Shown here piece after piece: positions 25,489-34,474 of a stretch of DNA of 64,000 nt. Origin of the DNA: Clostridiales bacterium (lineage in GTDB: Bacteria > Bacillota > Clostridia > Clostridiales > Oxobacteraceae). A model generated the notes under the pieces. It was not told where the DNA came from. It saw nothing but the letters and a program-made list of their open reading frames with translations, and made no database searches. The DNA is taken from contig JASEJN010000009.1 in NCBI GenBank assembly GCA_030016385.1, positions 1 to 64,000 of the forward strand. The letters are read 5' to 3'. The stretch's first letter is position 1. Every line of letters starts with the position of its first letter. Both the position numbers and the translations under genes were made by a program.

Positions 25489-26937
25489 CTACTTTGCATT
25501 TGACAGTTTTTCGATACCTATATGCAACCTTCTCAAAGACTCATCCCTGCCAAGTACATCTGCTATTTCAATAGCTCCGCCCGGTGTATACTGTTTACCT
25601 GAAAGAGCTGTCCTGACAGGCCACAGCACTACTCCATTCTTTACACCCAGTTTCTCGATAACACCGTATAAAGCAGCCCTTATGCTGTCTTCATTCCAGT
25701 CCTGTAAATTTTCAAGGGCTTCATAAGAATTTTTCAGGCTTATAAAGGAATTATCCAGATTTGTTTTCATCTTCTTATGAACATACATATTTACATCATA
25801 ATCCGGCAACTTTTCAAAAAAATCGATATTCGAAGATATATCGCTGAATACTTCCGTCCTTGCATGAAGCAGCGCGCTTATTTTATTAAGATCGATTTTA
25901 TCGTTTTTTATTACTTTTTTGTAATATGGAAGAGCCTTATTATGGAAATCATCCAGTGACATTTTCCTTATATATTCGCCGTTCATCCAGTTTAGCTTTT
26001 TAATATCAAACATCGCTGAAGATTTGCTCAGGCCTTCTATGCTGAATTCGTGCTCAAGCTCTTGTAAGGAAAATATTTCCTGGGACGTACCTGGATTCCA
26101 GCCAAGAAGAGCAATATAGTTTATTATAGCCTGAGTAAGATATCCTTTGTTGTAAAAATCCTCAAATGATGCATCCCCCTCACGTTTGGCGAGTTTTTTA
26201 CCACCTTCCTTAATTATAAGGGGAAGATGAATATATACAGGGATTTCCCATCCGAAGGCATTATACAATAAATTGTACTTCGGCGTCGAAGACAGGTATT
26301 CCACACCTCTCATCACATGGGAAATTTTCATGAGATGATCGTCTATTACATTCGCAAAGTTGTATGTCGGGAACCCATCGGATTTCAGCAACACATTTTC
26401 ATCAAGAGTATTATTATCGACGGTTATCTTCCCGAATACCGCATCTTCAAAGGATGTAGCCCCTATCTCGGGTATCCTCTGCCTTACGACATAAGGTTCG
26501 CCTCTCTTCACTCTCTCTTTAGCTTCATCAGGCGGTATGTACCTGCATGGATCATTATATTTGGCTCCCAAGTTCTGATTTTCCTTTATCTCCTCGACCT
26601 TCTCCTTTGTACAGAAACAGTAATATGCTCCGCCAATGTCGATTAATTTTTCAGCATACTCCTTGTATATGCTTTTTCTCTGGCTCTGGACATAAGGCCC
26701 ATAAGGTCCTCCTATGTCAGGACCTTCGTCATGCTTCAGCCCTGCGAGTTTCAGCACATTATATATGACATCGACTGCGCCCTCCACATATCTTTCCTGA
26801 TCGGTATCTTCAATCCTCAATATGAATTTCCCTCCATATTTCCTTGCCAAAAGGTAAGCATATAAACCCGTCCTCAAATTTCCGATATGCATATAACCTG
26901 TAGGACTTGGCGCAAATCTTGTTCTAACTTCTTTCAA
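25489..26937 (-). CDS. gltX: Glutamyl-tRNA synthetase
   Basis: About 482 residues of a class I synthetase that charges tRNA-Glu with glutamate. The ATP-binding HIGH-like motif is RFAPSPTGYMHIGNLRTG near the N-terminus, and the second signature is KLAKREGDASFEDF near residue 250. The C-terminal helical anticodon-binding part includes VLWPVRTALSGKQYTPGG. An upstream in-frame ATG exists, but TTG at 26937 directly precedes the conserved start (KEVRTRFAPSPTG) and has GGGAGG seven bases upstream. A strong promoter lies at 27009-27037. No T-box is visible. Confidence 0.93.
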   Translation of the reverse strand: MKEVRTRFAPSPTGYMHIGNLRTGLYAYLLARKYGGKFILRIEDTDQERYVEGAVDVIYNVLKLAGLKHDEGPDIGGPYGPYVQSQRKSIYKEYAEKLIDIGGAYYCFCTKEKVEEIKENQNLGAKYNDPCRYIPPDEAKERVKRGEPYVVRQRIPEIGATSFEDAVFGKITVDNNTLDENVLLKSDGFPTYNFANVIDDHLMKISHVMRGVEYLSSTPKYNLLYNAFGWEIPVYIHLPLIIKEGGKKLAKREGDASFEDFYNKGYLTQAIINYIALLGWNPGTSQEIFSLQELEHEFSIEGLSKSSAMFDIKKLNWMNGEYIRKMSLDDFHNKALPYYKKVIKNDKIDLNKISALLHARTEVFSDISSNIDFFEKLPDYDVNMYVHKKMKTNLDNSFISLKNSYEALENLQDWNEDSIRAALYGVIEKLGVKNGVVLWPVRTALSGKQYTPGGAIEIADVLGRDESLRRLHIGIEKLSNAK

Positions 26938-27008
26938 ACCTATTCCTCCCTTATAAAAAAACAATATACTTGCCATATCATGCATTATACATCTATTTAA
27001 CTTTTTTT

Positions 27009-27037
27009 ATTTTACATTTTATAGTGACCAATGTCAA
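27009..27037 (-). promoter_or_regulatory. Sigma-A promoter of gltX
   Basis: Minus strand: perfect TTGACA (27037-27032), 17 bp, TAAAAT (27014-27009), with TG just before the -10. It lies 72 bp upstream of the chosen gltX start. Confidence 0.7.
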
Positions 27038-27080
27038 CAACAGCTGCCTTGGCGGGAGGAGGTGCACATTTTATAGGGGC

Positions 27081-28199
27081 TTAACTATTGGGGATCTTGT
27101 ACTGCACACCCTTTATAACGGCATTTTTCACTTCCATGAGGTCTATATGCTCGGCTATTTTGCCCTTGCCCTTTTTCCAGATAATCTTTATTTTTGGGCG
27201 GAGTGGATATTCCCTGTTCACTTTTTCCACCACACCTATATCACCGTTGCACATCCTGACCAGAGTCCCTTCAGGATATGGAACGATTCTCTTTAAAAAT
27301 GCATTCACATACTTCAGATCAAAATATCTGCCTACTCCGCCCATGATATATTCCACTGCTTCATTTGGCGGTATTGCCAGCCTGTATGGCCTATCGGAAG
27401 TCAATGCATCATATACATCTGCTAAAGAAACTATTTTCGAAAACTCATGTATTTTATTGCCTTTAAGATTATACGGATAGCCTGTACCGTTAATCCTTTC
27501 GTGATGCTGAAGTATTACAATCCTGGAAGTTGGATAGATTCCATCCTCATCTTGAATATAATTAAAGCCCCTTTCGGGATGTTTTTTTATCAGGCTGAAT
27601 TCCGTTTCGGTAAGCCTTCCGTTTTTTAATAGTACCTCTTTTGGTATAAATATTTTGCCTATATCGTGAAGTATCGCACCTATTGTAAGTTTATACAGCC
27701 TGTTTTCAGTAAAGTTGAGCTCCATACCTATGATTATAGACAGCACTGCAACGTCAATACTGTGCTCATACGTATAATTGTCCATTGTTTTAATATCCAC
27801 AAGATTGACGAGCACATTCTTTTTCGATAAAACTTCATTTAGAAGTTCCCGTGATATTTTATCTATATCTTCAATATATTTATATTTTGATTTCGAAGCC
27901 TTCCTGAAATCCAGCAAATTTCCCTCCCTGTACTTGCTATATTTCATTAAATTCTCATAGCTTTCCTTTATGGTTTTTATGGCTTTTTGCCTTATTTCAG
28001 GCTTTATAATATCTTCGAGTTCATTTTCACTATATTCATCTTTTATATATACAGAATATATCCCATTCATCTCAATCTTTTTTAAAATCGGATTGTCAAG
28101 TTTAGCGCCTTTTTTAAGAAGCGCTCTACCGCAACTATCCAGTATCGTCTTTCCAAGGTAAGAACCTTCTCTAACACAATTAACGGGAACCAAACGCAA
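27081..28199 (-). CDS. HD-GYP domain phosphodiesterase
   Basis: This 372-residue protein has a ~125-residue N-terminal helical region and a full HD-GYP domain. Key motifs are YTYEHSIDVAVLS, the HD pair ILHDIGKIFIPKEVL, LIKKHPERGFNYI, LQHHERINGTGYPYNLKG containing the GYP loop, and LADVYDALTSDRPYR. HD-GYP enzymes hydrolyse cyclic di-GMP; the metal ligands appear intact, so it is probably active. A C-terminal ~50-residue beta extension (GTLVRMCNGDIGVVEKVN) may be regulatory. TTG start follows AGGGATAG. It is cytoplasmic with no sensory domain recognised. Confidence 0.87.
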   Translation of the reverse strand: MRLVPVNCVREGSYLGKTILDSCGRALLKKGAKLDNPILKKIEMNGIYSVYIKDEYSENELEDIIKPEIRQKAIKTIKESYENLMKYSKYREGNLLDFRKASKSKYKYIEDIDKISRELLNEVLSKKNVLVNLVDIKTMDNYTYEHSIDVAVLSIIIGMELNFTENRLYKLTIGAILHDIGKIFIPKEVLLKNGRLTETEFSLIKKHPERGFNYIQDEDGIYPTSRIVILQHHERINGTGYPYNLKGNKIHEFSKIVSLADVYDALTSDRPYRLAIPPNEAVEYIMGGVGRYFDLKYVNAFLKRIVPYPEGTLVRMCNGDIGVVEKVNREYPLRPKIKIIWKKGKGKIAEHIDLMEVKNAVIKGVQYKIPNS

Positions 28200-28321
28200 A
28201 ACTATCCCTACCCTTCAAAATGAGATAAAAAATCCCCTAATTGTTTTTATTTTCTACATAATTATCTAAAATCCTTCAAAATTTTATCTCTTTCTCCAGG
28301 TTAATTTTAAGTATATCGTGT

Positions 28322-29986
28322 CTATTCATCCTCATAAAAACAGCTTCCGCCGATAAACTCCCTGATAATTGAATTCGTCGGAACCTCTTTTTCATTGACG
28401 GTCAGGAAGTAACCCAAAAAACTCAGCAGCCTTTTTGCCTCGGAATATGCACTGCTGCTTCTCTTAATCTCTTTCAAAAGCGGTTCGGCATATTTTTTGA
28501 GCACCCCGAGTTCATAGATCAGAGCGGAATTAAACATCATGTCGGCTTCCTCCTGATATGGGAAAATGTTTATATCCTCTCCTCTTCTTACATCAGGAAA
28601 ACCAAGTATGGTCGACTCTGCGTTCCTTCCCCTCGTTCTGTTATCCCTGATTATCCTTCTTAAAATTCTAAGATCGGTAGTCGGTATCCTGTTGTGGTTA
28701 TCGATATTAAGCTGCGTGAGGGCGCTTACATATATTTTAAACTTGTTTTCAGGGGCTATATCGCATGTAAGGGCTTTATTAAGGCCGTGAATTCCCTCAA
28801 CTATGAGTATTGTATCCTTGCCGAGTTTTAATTTGTCCCCCTTGTATTCCCTGCGTCCCTTTATAAAATTAAATACCGGAAGATCTATCTCTTCCCCATT
28901 CAGAAGCTTTTTAAAATGTTCATTGATCAGTTTTATATCCAGCGCGTCGATAGATTCGAAATCGGGCTGGCCGTTTTCTTTTCTCGGGGTTTTATCCCTG
29001 TCTAAAAAATAATTGTCAAGGGATATGGCTTTGGGCCTGAGACCGTTGACGCGAAGCTGAATAGACAATCTCTTGGAAAAAGTCGTCTTTCCCGAGGACG
29101 AAGGGCCGGAGATAAGAACGATTTTAATTTTATCTTTATTGTCGGTAATAGTATCGGCAATTTTTGCAATTTTTTTCTCATGCAGCGCTTCCGACACTCT
29201 TATCATATCACCCATTTCACCAGACGAAACCTTGTCGTTTAGGGCTCCTACATCAGCGACATCCAGTACCTTTGCCCATTGTTCAGCTTCCCTGTATACC
29301 AGAAAAAGCTTCTTTTGATCCTGATATTCGGGAATTGAGTTTTGAGTATATATATCGGGATAACGGAGTATAAAACCTGGTTCATAATATTCCAGCTCAA
29401 AATATTTAAGGTATCCGGCGGATGGGACCATGCTTCCGTAAAAATAATCGTATACCCACCCGCACTTATATACGTCTATAGTATCGCTTTTCAAATATTT
29501 AAGCAGCCTTAACTTGTCGTTTTGCCCGTATCTCCTGAAGAACTCCGCCGCTTCCTTTAAACTTATCGTTAGCTTTTCAAATGGAGCATCGTCATTTATT
29601 ATCTTCTGCATCCTCTCACGTATCTGCGCTATATCATCCTTATTAAGCTTTTTATCTTTGTATATTTCTCCATAAAGTCCCTTATTCAACGAATGTTCAA
29701 CGGATATGGTACAGCCCGGGAATACCTCCATAGCAGCCCTTATAAGCACAAAGGACAAACCTCTTGCGTAAATCCTTCTTGCCTCGTGTGATGACAATGT
29801 CAAAAACTCAACCTTTGAATCCCTGCTTAATGTATCGTTCAGCTCTTTCAAACCATTGTCAACTTTTGCGATAATTATATTTTTTTTATTCTCTTTATAT
29901 AAACTCTTGATTAAGTCCAGCAGACTTATACCTTTATCGCATTCTATCCTTTGGCCGTTTTTTAGTTCAACATGTATTTTCCCCAT
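28322..29986 (-). CDS. TGS-domain uridine-kinase-like nucleoside kinase
   Basis: This 554-residue protein combines an N-terminal TGS-like domain (residues 1-60), a region like the second additional domain of threonyl-tRNA synthetase (SHEARRIYARGLSFVLIRAA, FPGCTISVEHSLNKGLYGEI) and a C-terminal P-loop kinase. In the kinase, Walker A is VLISGPSSSGKTTFSKRLS near residue 290, then SLDNYFLDRDKTPR and DTILIVEGIHGLN. This fused arrangement is a known Firmicutes/Thermotogae type annotated as nucleoside kinase. It phosphorylates a nucleoside, probably uridine/cytidine, but substrate is not proven by sequence. ATG follows AGAAGGTGG. Confidence 0.87.
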   Translation of the reverse strand: MGKIHVELKNGQRIECDKGISLLDLIKSLYKENKKNIIIAKVDNGLKELNDTLSRDSKVEFLTLSSHEARRIYARGLSFVLIRAAMEVFPGCTISVEHSLNKGLYGEIYKDKKLNKDDIAQIRERMQKIINDDAPFEKLTISLKEAAEFFRRYGQNDKLRLLKYLKSDTIDVYKCGWVYDYFYGSMVPSAGYLKYFELEYYEPGFILRYPDIYTQNSIPEYQDQKKLFLVYREAEQWAKVLDVADVGALNDKVSSGEMGDMIRVSEALHEKKIAKIADTITDNKDKIKIVLISGPSSSGKTTFSKRLSIQLRVNGLRPKAISLDNYFLDRDKTPRKENGQPDFESIDALDIKLINEHFKKLLNGEEIDLPVFNFIKGRREYKGDKLKLGKDTILIVEGIHGLNKALTCDIAPENKFKIYVSALTQLNIDNHNRIPTTDLRILRRIIRDNRTRGRNAESTILGFPDVRRGEDINIFPYQEEADMMFNSALIYELGVLKKYAEPLLKEIKRSSSAYSEAKRLLSFLGYFLTVNEKEVPTNSIIREFIGGSCFYEDE

Positions 29987-30080
29987 TAAACATCCACCTT
30001 CTAAGCTATAATTATCAACATGATTCTATTATAAAATATACATCTGCAAAGCAACCTTTTTTTACTTTTTTATATATAAC

Positions 30081-30141
30081 CTTCGATTCATAATATGAGC
30101 TTATGCTATTTTGAGCACTCATTCTGAGCACTCATTCGAAG
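30081..30141. mobile_element. Short family A element with perfect 9-bp target duplication
   Basis: A 61-bp element begins CTTCGATTCATAATATGAGC and ends CTCATTCGAAG. It contains GAGCACTCATTC twice in tandem. It is flanked by identical 9-mers ATATATAAC at 30072-30080 and 30142-30150. The right half of the full-length form is missing, so this is a shorter form that either moved as such or shrank afterwards. It lies in the 29987-30217 gap, which otherwise holds only A/T-rich DNA. Confidence 0.85.
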
Positions 30142-30217
30142 ATATATAACCTATTATATGACTACGGCATTAAATTTATAAACATCTAACCCGTAATATA
30201 AAATATGCACTGCAAGG

Positions 30218-31315
30218 CTAAACCGATTTTTTTAAACCCCTTATATATTTTATATCCTTTCGACATATGCTGGATGCCCAGACAAAACCCGCTTTTTCAT
30301 ATACAGGTATGAGCGTCTCCAAAAGCTTTATTTTTACGACCGGGTCATCTGTAAGTATCATTACATTATTCAATTCCCTTATACAATGTATGTAATCACC
30401 TGATTTCAAGAATTCATCAGCAAGCATAAACCTTGCATCAGGATCGTATGGTTCCCCTTTCATTATAAAATTCATATAAATGGACTTTGCACATTCATGG
30501 GGCAGTTCATCTTTATTTTTCGTAAGAATTTCAAATACTTCATCCAGTAAATTACGCGGAACGCCGACATCGTCCTCCTCCCAGTAACTATAGCCTGACG
30601 CTGCGATAGGTACTGTTGCACATTTATAAAGGAGCTCCAGACCCTCTTTTTTGTTTTCATCAAGCAAGTATTTGCCCAGGATATAATAATGAGCGGCGTA
30701 ATCAGGGGAAAAATTGATCGCCCTGTTTAGATACTTTTCCGCTTCTTTTGTGTGAGTATACAGCAGCTTTTTCCCAAGCATGCATAAAAGCTGTACGGCA
30801 AATGGATCCCTCTTTAATATAAGAGAATCCAAAGCATCTTCATCTTTTGCTTTCTCTATGAGGTCCAAATCAAAATCAAACAATGACGATACGCTGCCTA
30901 TCTTGTCTATGCACTCCTCATATTCTTCTCTCGTTCCCTCCGCCATATACTCATCGGGGTATAAAAGAGCCTTATATTCCTGTATAAGGCAATTGTATAT
31001 AAAATTATCGAATGTCGAGTTCAATATGACATAATTACAAGTTTCAGACAGCCAGAGCACTATATAATATTCTTCAGGATTTTCTCCATATTTTAAAAAG
31101 CAGAAGCAATCCCCATTCCCCAATCCTCCGAATGGGAACAGCCCGACTTCCATTTCGCCTCCGGACCTTAAATTATTGTTTATAAAATCTTCAGCCGAAA
31201 AGAACTCGCAGTTGCCTATCATATAACTATCGCCCAACTCAGTAATAAGAAGTTTATATGAATCAGGAAGATAGAAATTATACTTTCTTTCAAATTTTTC
31301 AAACCTCAGTTTCAA
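30218..31315 (-). CDS. SMI1/KNR4-family protein with TPR-like region
   Basis: About 365 residues. The N-terminal ~125 residues form a SMI1/KNR4 domain (FERKYNFYLPDSYKLLITEL, FFSAEDFINNNLRSGGEMEV, PFGGLGNGDCFCFLKYGENP), the fold common in immunity proteins against polymorphic toxins and in other regulatory proteins. The rest is helical with TPR-like repeats (KEAEKYLNRAINFSPDYAAH, YYILGKYLLDENKKEGLELL). ATG at 31324 has no spacing to the AAGGAG site; TTG at 31315 fits better. No toxin gene lies next to it, so a bystander immunity role is speculative. Confidence 0.72.
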   Translation of the reverse strand: MKLRFEKFERKYNFYLPDSYKLLITELGDSYMIGNCEFFSAEDFINNNLRSGGEMEVGLFPFGGLGNGDCFCFLKYGENPEEYYIVLWLSETCNYVILNSTFDNFIYNCLIQEYKALLYPDEYMAEGTREEYEECIDKIGSVSSLFDFDLDLIEKAKDEDALDSLILKRDPFAVQLLCMLGKKLLYTHTKEAEKYLNRAINFSPDYAAHYYILGKYLLDENKKEGLELLYKCATVPIAASGYSYWEEDDVGVPRNLLDEVFEILTKNKDELPHECAKSIYMNFIMKGEPYDPDARFMLADEFLKSGDYIHCIRELNNVMILTDDPVVKIKLLETLIPVYEKAGFVWASSICRKDIKYIRGLKKSV

Positions 31316-31414
31316 GATGCACATCTCCTTTTGTAAAAACACTTATGCATAGCAGTTATTAATACTATTCTATCATAATATCAGCCATGTTCTAAGCATA
31401 ATTAAAATATTACC

Positions 31415-31483
31415 GGGTACATACAGATTATTTGAAGAATATTATGGAAAGAGCAATATGAGTTTATGTTATTTTGAATACTA
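31415..31483. repeat. Composite of family B end and family A core
   Basis: Bases 31415-31457 match the family B end (GGGTACATACAGATTATTTG, then AAGAATATTATGGAAAGAGC). Bases 31457-31483 match the family A core (ATGAGTTTATGTTATTTTGA). They are directly joined, suggesting one inserted into or recombined with the other and both were then truncated. No target duplication is visible. Confidence 0.6.
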
Positions 31484-31536
31484 AAAAGGGAAAATGGTTA
31501 TATTAAATTTGCAAAACTTTGAAAGCGGGTGAAGCA

Positions 31537-32205
31537 ATGCTTATTGTAATCGTAAGGTCAATTATATTATACATAGTCGTGCTCATAGTAATGAGGATAA
31601 TGGGCAAAAGGCAGATCGGCCAGCTGCAGCCTTTTGAACTCGTGATAACCATAATTATATCCGAGCTTGCCGCGGTACCTATGCAAAATACCGGAATCCC
31701 TTTGCTCTATGGCATTATACCTATTGTAATATTGATGATTGCCCATATAATACTCTCCTTTGCCTCGCTGAAGAGCCTTAAAGCAAGAGCCGTCATATGC
31801 GGAAAACCAAGCATATTAATAGACCACGGCATCGTAAGAACCGATGAACTTGCAAAGCTGTATTTTAATATAGATGATCTTTTGGAACAGCTCAGGGTAA
31901 AGGGTTACCCAGATATACAGGATGTTGAATTCGCAATACTTGAAACAAAAGGGCAGCTGAGCGTTATACCAAAATCAATGAAAAGGCCTGTGACACCAAA
32001 GGATATGAATTTGGACATCGAGCAGGAAAGGCTTCCTATAACATTGATAATAGATGGCAAAGTGGTACGGGAAAACTTAAAAATTGCCAAACTGAATGAA
32101 AATGACATCAGGAAAAATTTAAACAACAGCGATATATCCGATTTTAAGCAAGTGCTTTTTGCAGGTCTGGATTCATCCGGAAAGTTCTTCTTTCAGAAAA
32201 AATAA
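31537..32205 (+). CDS. DUF421 (YetF-family) membrane protein
   Basis: This 222-residue protein has three N-terminal membrane helices (IVRSIILYIVVLIVMRIMGK, then LVITIIISELAAVPMQN and IIPIVILMIAHIILSF). A cytoplasmic/extracellular C-terminal domain follows with SLKARAVICGKPSILIDHG and VEFAILETKGQLSVIPKS. The DUF421 motif RIMGKRQIGQLQPFELVI is clear. ATG at 31537 has GCGGGTGA four bases upstream; an in-frame TTG at 31519 is less likely. It forms a two-gene unit with a DUF4363 protein 14 bp downstream, the usual clostridial pairing. Biological role unknown; B. subtilis relatives are linked to spore germination. Confidence 0.88.
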   Translation: MLIVIVRSIILYIVVLIVMRIMGKRQIGQLQPFELVITIIISELAAVPMQNTGIPLLYGIIPIVILMIAHIILSFASLKSLKARAVICGKPSILIDHGIVRTDELAKLYFNIDDLLEQLRVKGYPDIQDVEFAILETKGQLSVIPKSMKRPVTPKDMNLDIEQERLPITLIIDGKVVRENLKIAKLNENDIRKNLNNSDISDFKQVLFAGLDSSGKFFFQKK

Positions 32206-32219
32206 AGGGAGGGAAAATC

Positions 32220-32600
32220 ATGAAAAAATTTATAATGTCAATGGTCATCCTTGTAATAATATTGACTTTTAGTGTTGCTATAATAATATATTTTAAAAAT
32301 ACATCCAACCAGCTCTCCTCATCCGTACAAAAAACGATGAAATTCGTATCTGAAGGCAAATGGAACGAGGCTGAAACAAGCATCGACGACCTGGAAGGCA
32401 AATGGGACAAAACAGAAAAAATATGGGCAACCCTAACAGATCATATAGAAATGGATAACATAGAATTGTCCATGAAAAAATCAAAGCAGTATATAAATAC
32501 AAAGGATGTACCCCTTGCCCATGCGGAACTAAACAGTTTAAGGTTTATGGTGGAGCATATTTACGGCAAAGAGATATTTAATTTAAAGAATATTTTATAG
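32220..32600 (+). CDS. DUF4363 family protein
   Basis: This 126-residue protein has one N-terminal membrane anchor (residues 4-25). The soluble helical domain carries FVSEGKWNEAETSIDDLEGK and HAELNSLRFMVEHIYGKE, typical of DUF4363. ATG follows AGGGAGGGAAAATC. Its position directly after a DUF421 gene is conserved in Clostridia, so the two probably act together at the membrane. It converges with the flavodoxin gene, whose stop is only 4 bp away, with no visible terminator between. Confidence 0.85.
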   Translation: MKKFIMSMVILVIILTFSVAIIIYFKNTSNQLSSSVQKTMKFVSEGKWNEAETSIDDLEGKWDKTEKIWATLTDHIEMDNIELSMKKSKQYINTKDVPLAHAELNSLRFMVEHIYGKEIFNLKNIL

Positions 32601-32603
32601 CCA

Positions 32604-33098
32604 TCATTTCAAGATCTTTTTAACGAAATCCCTTACTTTATTTTTAAGTCCCAGACCCTCGGATATATCCTTGCTTAACATACCCGTGCCGCTTACGAAT
32701 TTACCGCCCCTTTTAGTTAATACACTTGATATGCTTTTTAAAGCCGCATTTCCACTTCCAAATGAAGTGATTACAAATGCAGCCGTCTTTTTACCCTTTA
32801 CGCCGTTTATATCGACCAGATAACTGTTGACTGCAGGAGGAGCCTGCACGCCAAAAACCGGGCTTACTATGATTATGATGTCGTACCCGCTTACATCCAG
32901 ATCGGCATTGAGAATGGGGACTTCTCTTTTAAATGTCGCCATTATTATTTTTTTTATTGTGCCTTCTTCCTTCAACGGCTGAATTGTTTCATATTTGACC
33001 TGTGCTCTATTTCTATTTTTAAGCATCAAGCCTCCAATAAGTTTTGCAACATCTTTTGTTTGGTTGTTTCCAGAATAATAAACAATTATCGCTTTCAA
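32604..33098 (-). CDS. Flavodoxin-family protein
   Basis: This 164-residue protein has a flavodoxin-like fold. The phosphate loop YYSGNNQTKDVAKLI lies at the N-terminus, where canonical flavodoxin has S/T-x-T-G-x-T. A second FMN loop follows in VSPVFGVQAPPAVNSYL and ITSFGSGNAALKS. It probably carries FMN and moves electrons, or acts as an NAD(P)H-dependent reductase; ferredoxin-type Cys clusters are absent. It appears monocistronic and starts just before a region filled with family A repeats. Confidence 0.82.
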   Translation of the reverse strand: MKAIIVYYSGNNQTKDVAKLIGGLMLKNRNRAQVKYETIQPLKEEGTIKKIIMATFKREVPILNADLDVSGYDIIIIVSPVFGVQAPPAVNSYLVDINGVKGKKTAAFVITSFGSGNAALKSISSVLTKRGGKFVSGTGMLSKDISEGLGLKNKVRDFVKKILK

Positions 33099-33224
33099 TT
33101 TAACTATGTTTCCTCCAAATATATGTAGAATACTTATATTTATTTTAAACTTAAATCCATAAACTTACAAATGTAAAATATTCCAAAGTCAAATATCGAT
33201 TAAATTTAATATATGCACCCGTTA

Positions 33225-33278
33225 CTTCAATTGCTATGAAAATGCATGTCATAAATGTCATACGGATTGGAATTGCAG
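33225..33278. repeat. Degenerate family A copy next to a fresher one
   Basis: Family A-like ends CTTCAATTGC (33225) and GGAATTGCAG (to 33278) enclose a diverged centre. They are flanked by CACCCGTTA (33216-33224) and TACCCATTA (33280-33288), which differ at two of nine positions. The next element begins straight after the second, suggesting two insertions into the same target at different times. Confidence 0.5.
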
Positions 33279-33288
33279 ATACCCATTA

Positions 33289-33387
33289 CTTCGATTCTTA
33301 AATTGAGCTTATGTTATTTTGAATGTTCATTCGTCGCTCAAAATAACATAAGCCTATTTATGCCTGATTTCAAATTGCGAATTGAAG
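33289..33387. mobile_element. Full-length family A element with perfect 9-bp target duplication
   Basis: A 99-bp element runs from CTTCGATTC to GAATTGAAG. Inner inverted repeats TTATGTTATTTTGA and TCAAAATAACATAA surround CATTCGTCG, so the RNA or single strand would fold into a long hairpin. It is flanked by identical 9-mers TACCCATTA at 33280-33288 and 33388-33396. No coding potential. It lies about 125 bp upstream of fba, between the flavodoxin and aldolase genes; the rest of that 416-bp gap is A/T-rich. Confidence 0.88.
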
Positions 33388-33404
33388 TACCCATTAATAG
33401 ACTA

Positions 33405-33467
33405 TTGACTATTGTTAAGAATTGGTTAATAATAAAATTGATAGCCGATAGTCCCGGTGGGACTATT
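33405..33467 (+). promoter_or_regulatory. fba promoter and leader hairpin
   Basis: TTGACT (33405-33410), 17 bp, TAATAA (33428-33433) forms a plausible promoter. A perfect 8-bp hairpin ATAGTCCC/GGGACTAT (33449-33456 and 33460-33467) follows in the leader about 48 bp before the start codon. The hairpin has no T-run, so it is more likely a protein site or RNA-stability element than a terminator. Confidence 0.45.
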
Positions 33468-33514
33468 GATGTCCAGCAATGTTTTGCAAAATTTATTTAT
33501 AAGGAGAGGATACA

Positions 33515-34444
33515 ATGCCACTTGTAACTTCAAAAGAAATGTTTAAAAAAGCTTACGAAGGAAAATACGCAATCGGAGCTTTTAATGTTAACAACATGGA
33601 AATCGTACAGGGAATAATTAGTGCTGCAAAAGAGGAAAACGCACCGGTAATACTTCAGGCTTCTGCCGGAGCGAGAAAATATGCAGGCCCCATATACTTA
33701 AAGAAACTTGTTGAAGCAGCAGTTGAAGAATCGGGTCTTCCTGTAGTTCTGCACTTAGACCATGGTGATAGTTTCGAGCTTTGCAAATCCTGTGTAGATG
33801 GTGGATTTACTTCCGTCATGTTTGACGGATCAAAGCTTCCATTTGAGGAAAACATCAGGATTACAAAACAGGTTGTTGAATATGCACACGCCAAAGGTGT
33901 CGTCGTCGAAGCCGAGCTCGGAAAGCTTGCAGGAATAGAAGATGCAGTCAATGTCAAGGCGGAAGATGCTATTTTTACAGACCCGAATCAGGCTGCAGAA
34001 TTTGTACAGAGAACCGGAATCGATTCCCTTGCAATAGCTATCGGAACAAGTCACGGAGCATATAAATTCAAAGGCGAACCAAGGCTCGATTTTGCAAGAT
34101 TGGAAAAGGTTCAAAAGTTGCTGCCTAACTTCCCAATAGTACTTCACGGTGCATCATCGGTACCGCAGGAATTTGTTGAACGCTGCAATAAATACGGCGG
34201 AAATCTCCCCGGAGCAAAGGGCGTTCCTGAAGAGATGCTCAGGAAAGCCGCATCGATGGCTGTATGCAAGATAAACATAGATACTGATTTAAGATTGGCA
34301 ATGACATCTACTGTAAGGAAACATTTTGTTGAACATCCTGAGGATTTTGACCCGAGAAAATACTTGGGAGAAGCAAGAGAAGCCATTAAGCAGATTGTAA
34401 AGCACAAGATAAGGGACGTACTTGGCTGCAACAATAAAGCATAA
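33515..34444 (+). CDS. fba: Class II fructose-1,6-bisphosphate aldolase
   Basis: This 309-residue zinc aldolase splits fructose 1,6-bisphosphate into dihydroxyacetone phosphate and glyceraldehyde 3-phosphate in glycolysis. It shows the family motifs: N-terminal AIGAFNVNNMEIVQGIISAA, the metal/catalytic region LHLDHGDSFELCKSC near residue 79, VEAELGKLAGIED, a zinc His in GTSHGAYKF and another in VLHGASSVP near 209, and NIDTDLRLA for phosphate binding. ATG follows AAGGAGAGG. It is monocistronic with a terminator at 34475-34518. Confidence 0.95.
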   Translation: MPLVTSKEMFKKAYEGKYAIGAFNVNNMEIVQGIISAAKEENAPVILQASAGARKYAGPIYLKKLVEAAVEESGLPVVLHLDHGDSFELCKSCVDGGFTSVMFDGSKLPFEENIRITKQVVEYAHAKGVVVEAELGKLAGIEDAVNVKAEDAIFTDPNQAAEFVQRTGIDSLAIAIGTSHGAYKFKGEPRLDFARLEKVQKLLPNFPIVLHGASSVPQEFVERCNKYGGNLPGAKGVPEEMLRKAASMAVCKINIDTDLRLAMTSTVRKHFVEHPEDFDPRKYLGEAREAIKQIVKHKIRDVLGCNNKA

Positions 34445-34474
34445 AATACGGCAGATTAATAGATAAAACTCGAT

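Noticed and set aside
26938..27081. T-box leader before gltX
   Set aside because: The strong promoter lies only 72 bp from the start codon, leaving no room for a T-box, and no T-box motifs are present.
30218..31315. SMI1/KNR4 protein as the immunity half of a polymorphic toxin system
   Set aside because: No toxin, repeat-rich secretion protein or other immunity genes are adjacent. The domain is also found outside such systems.
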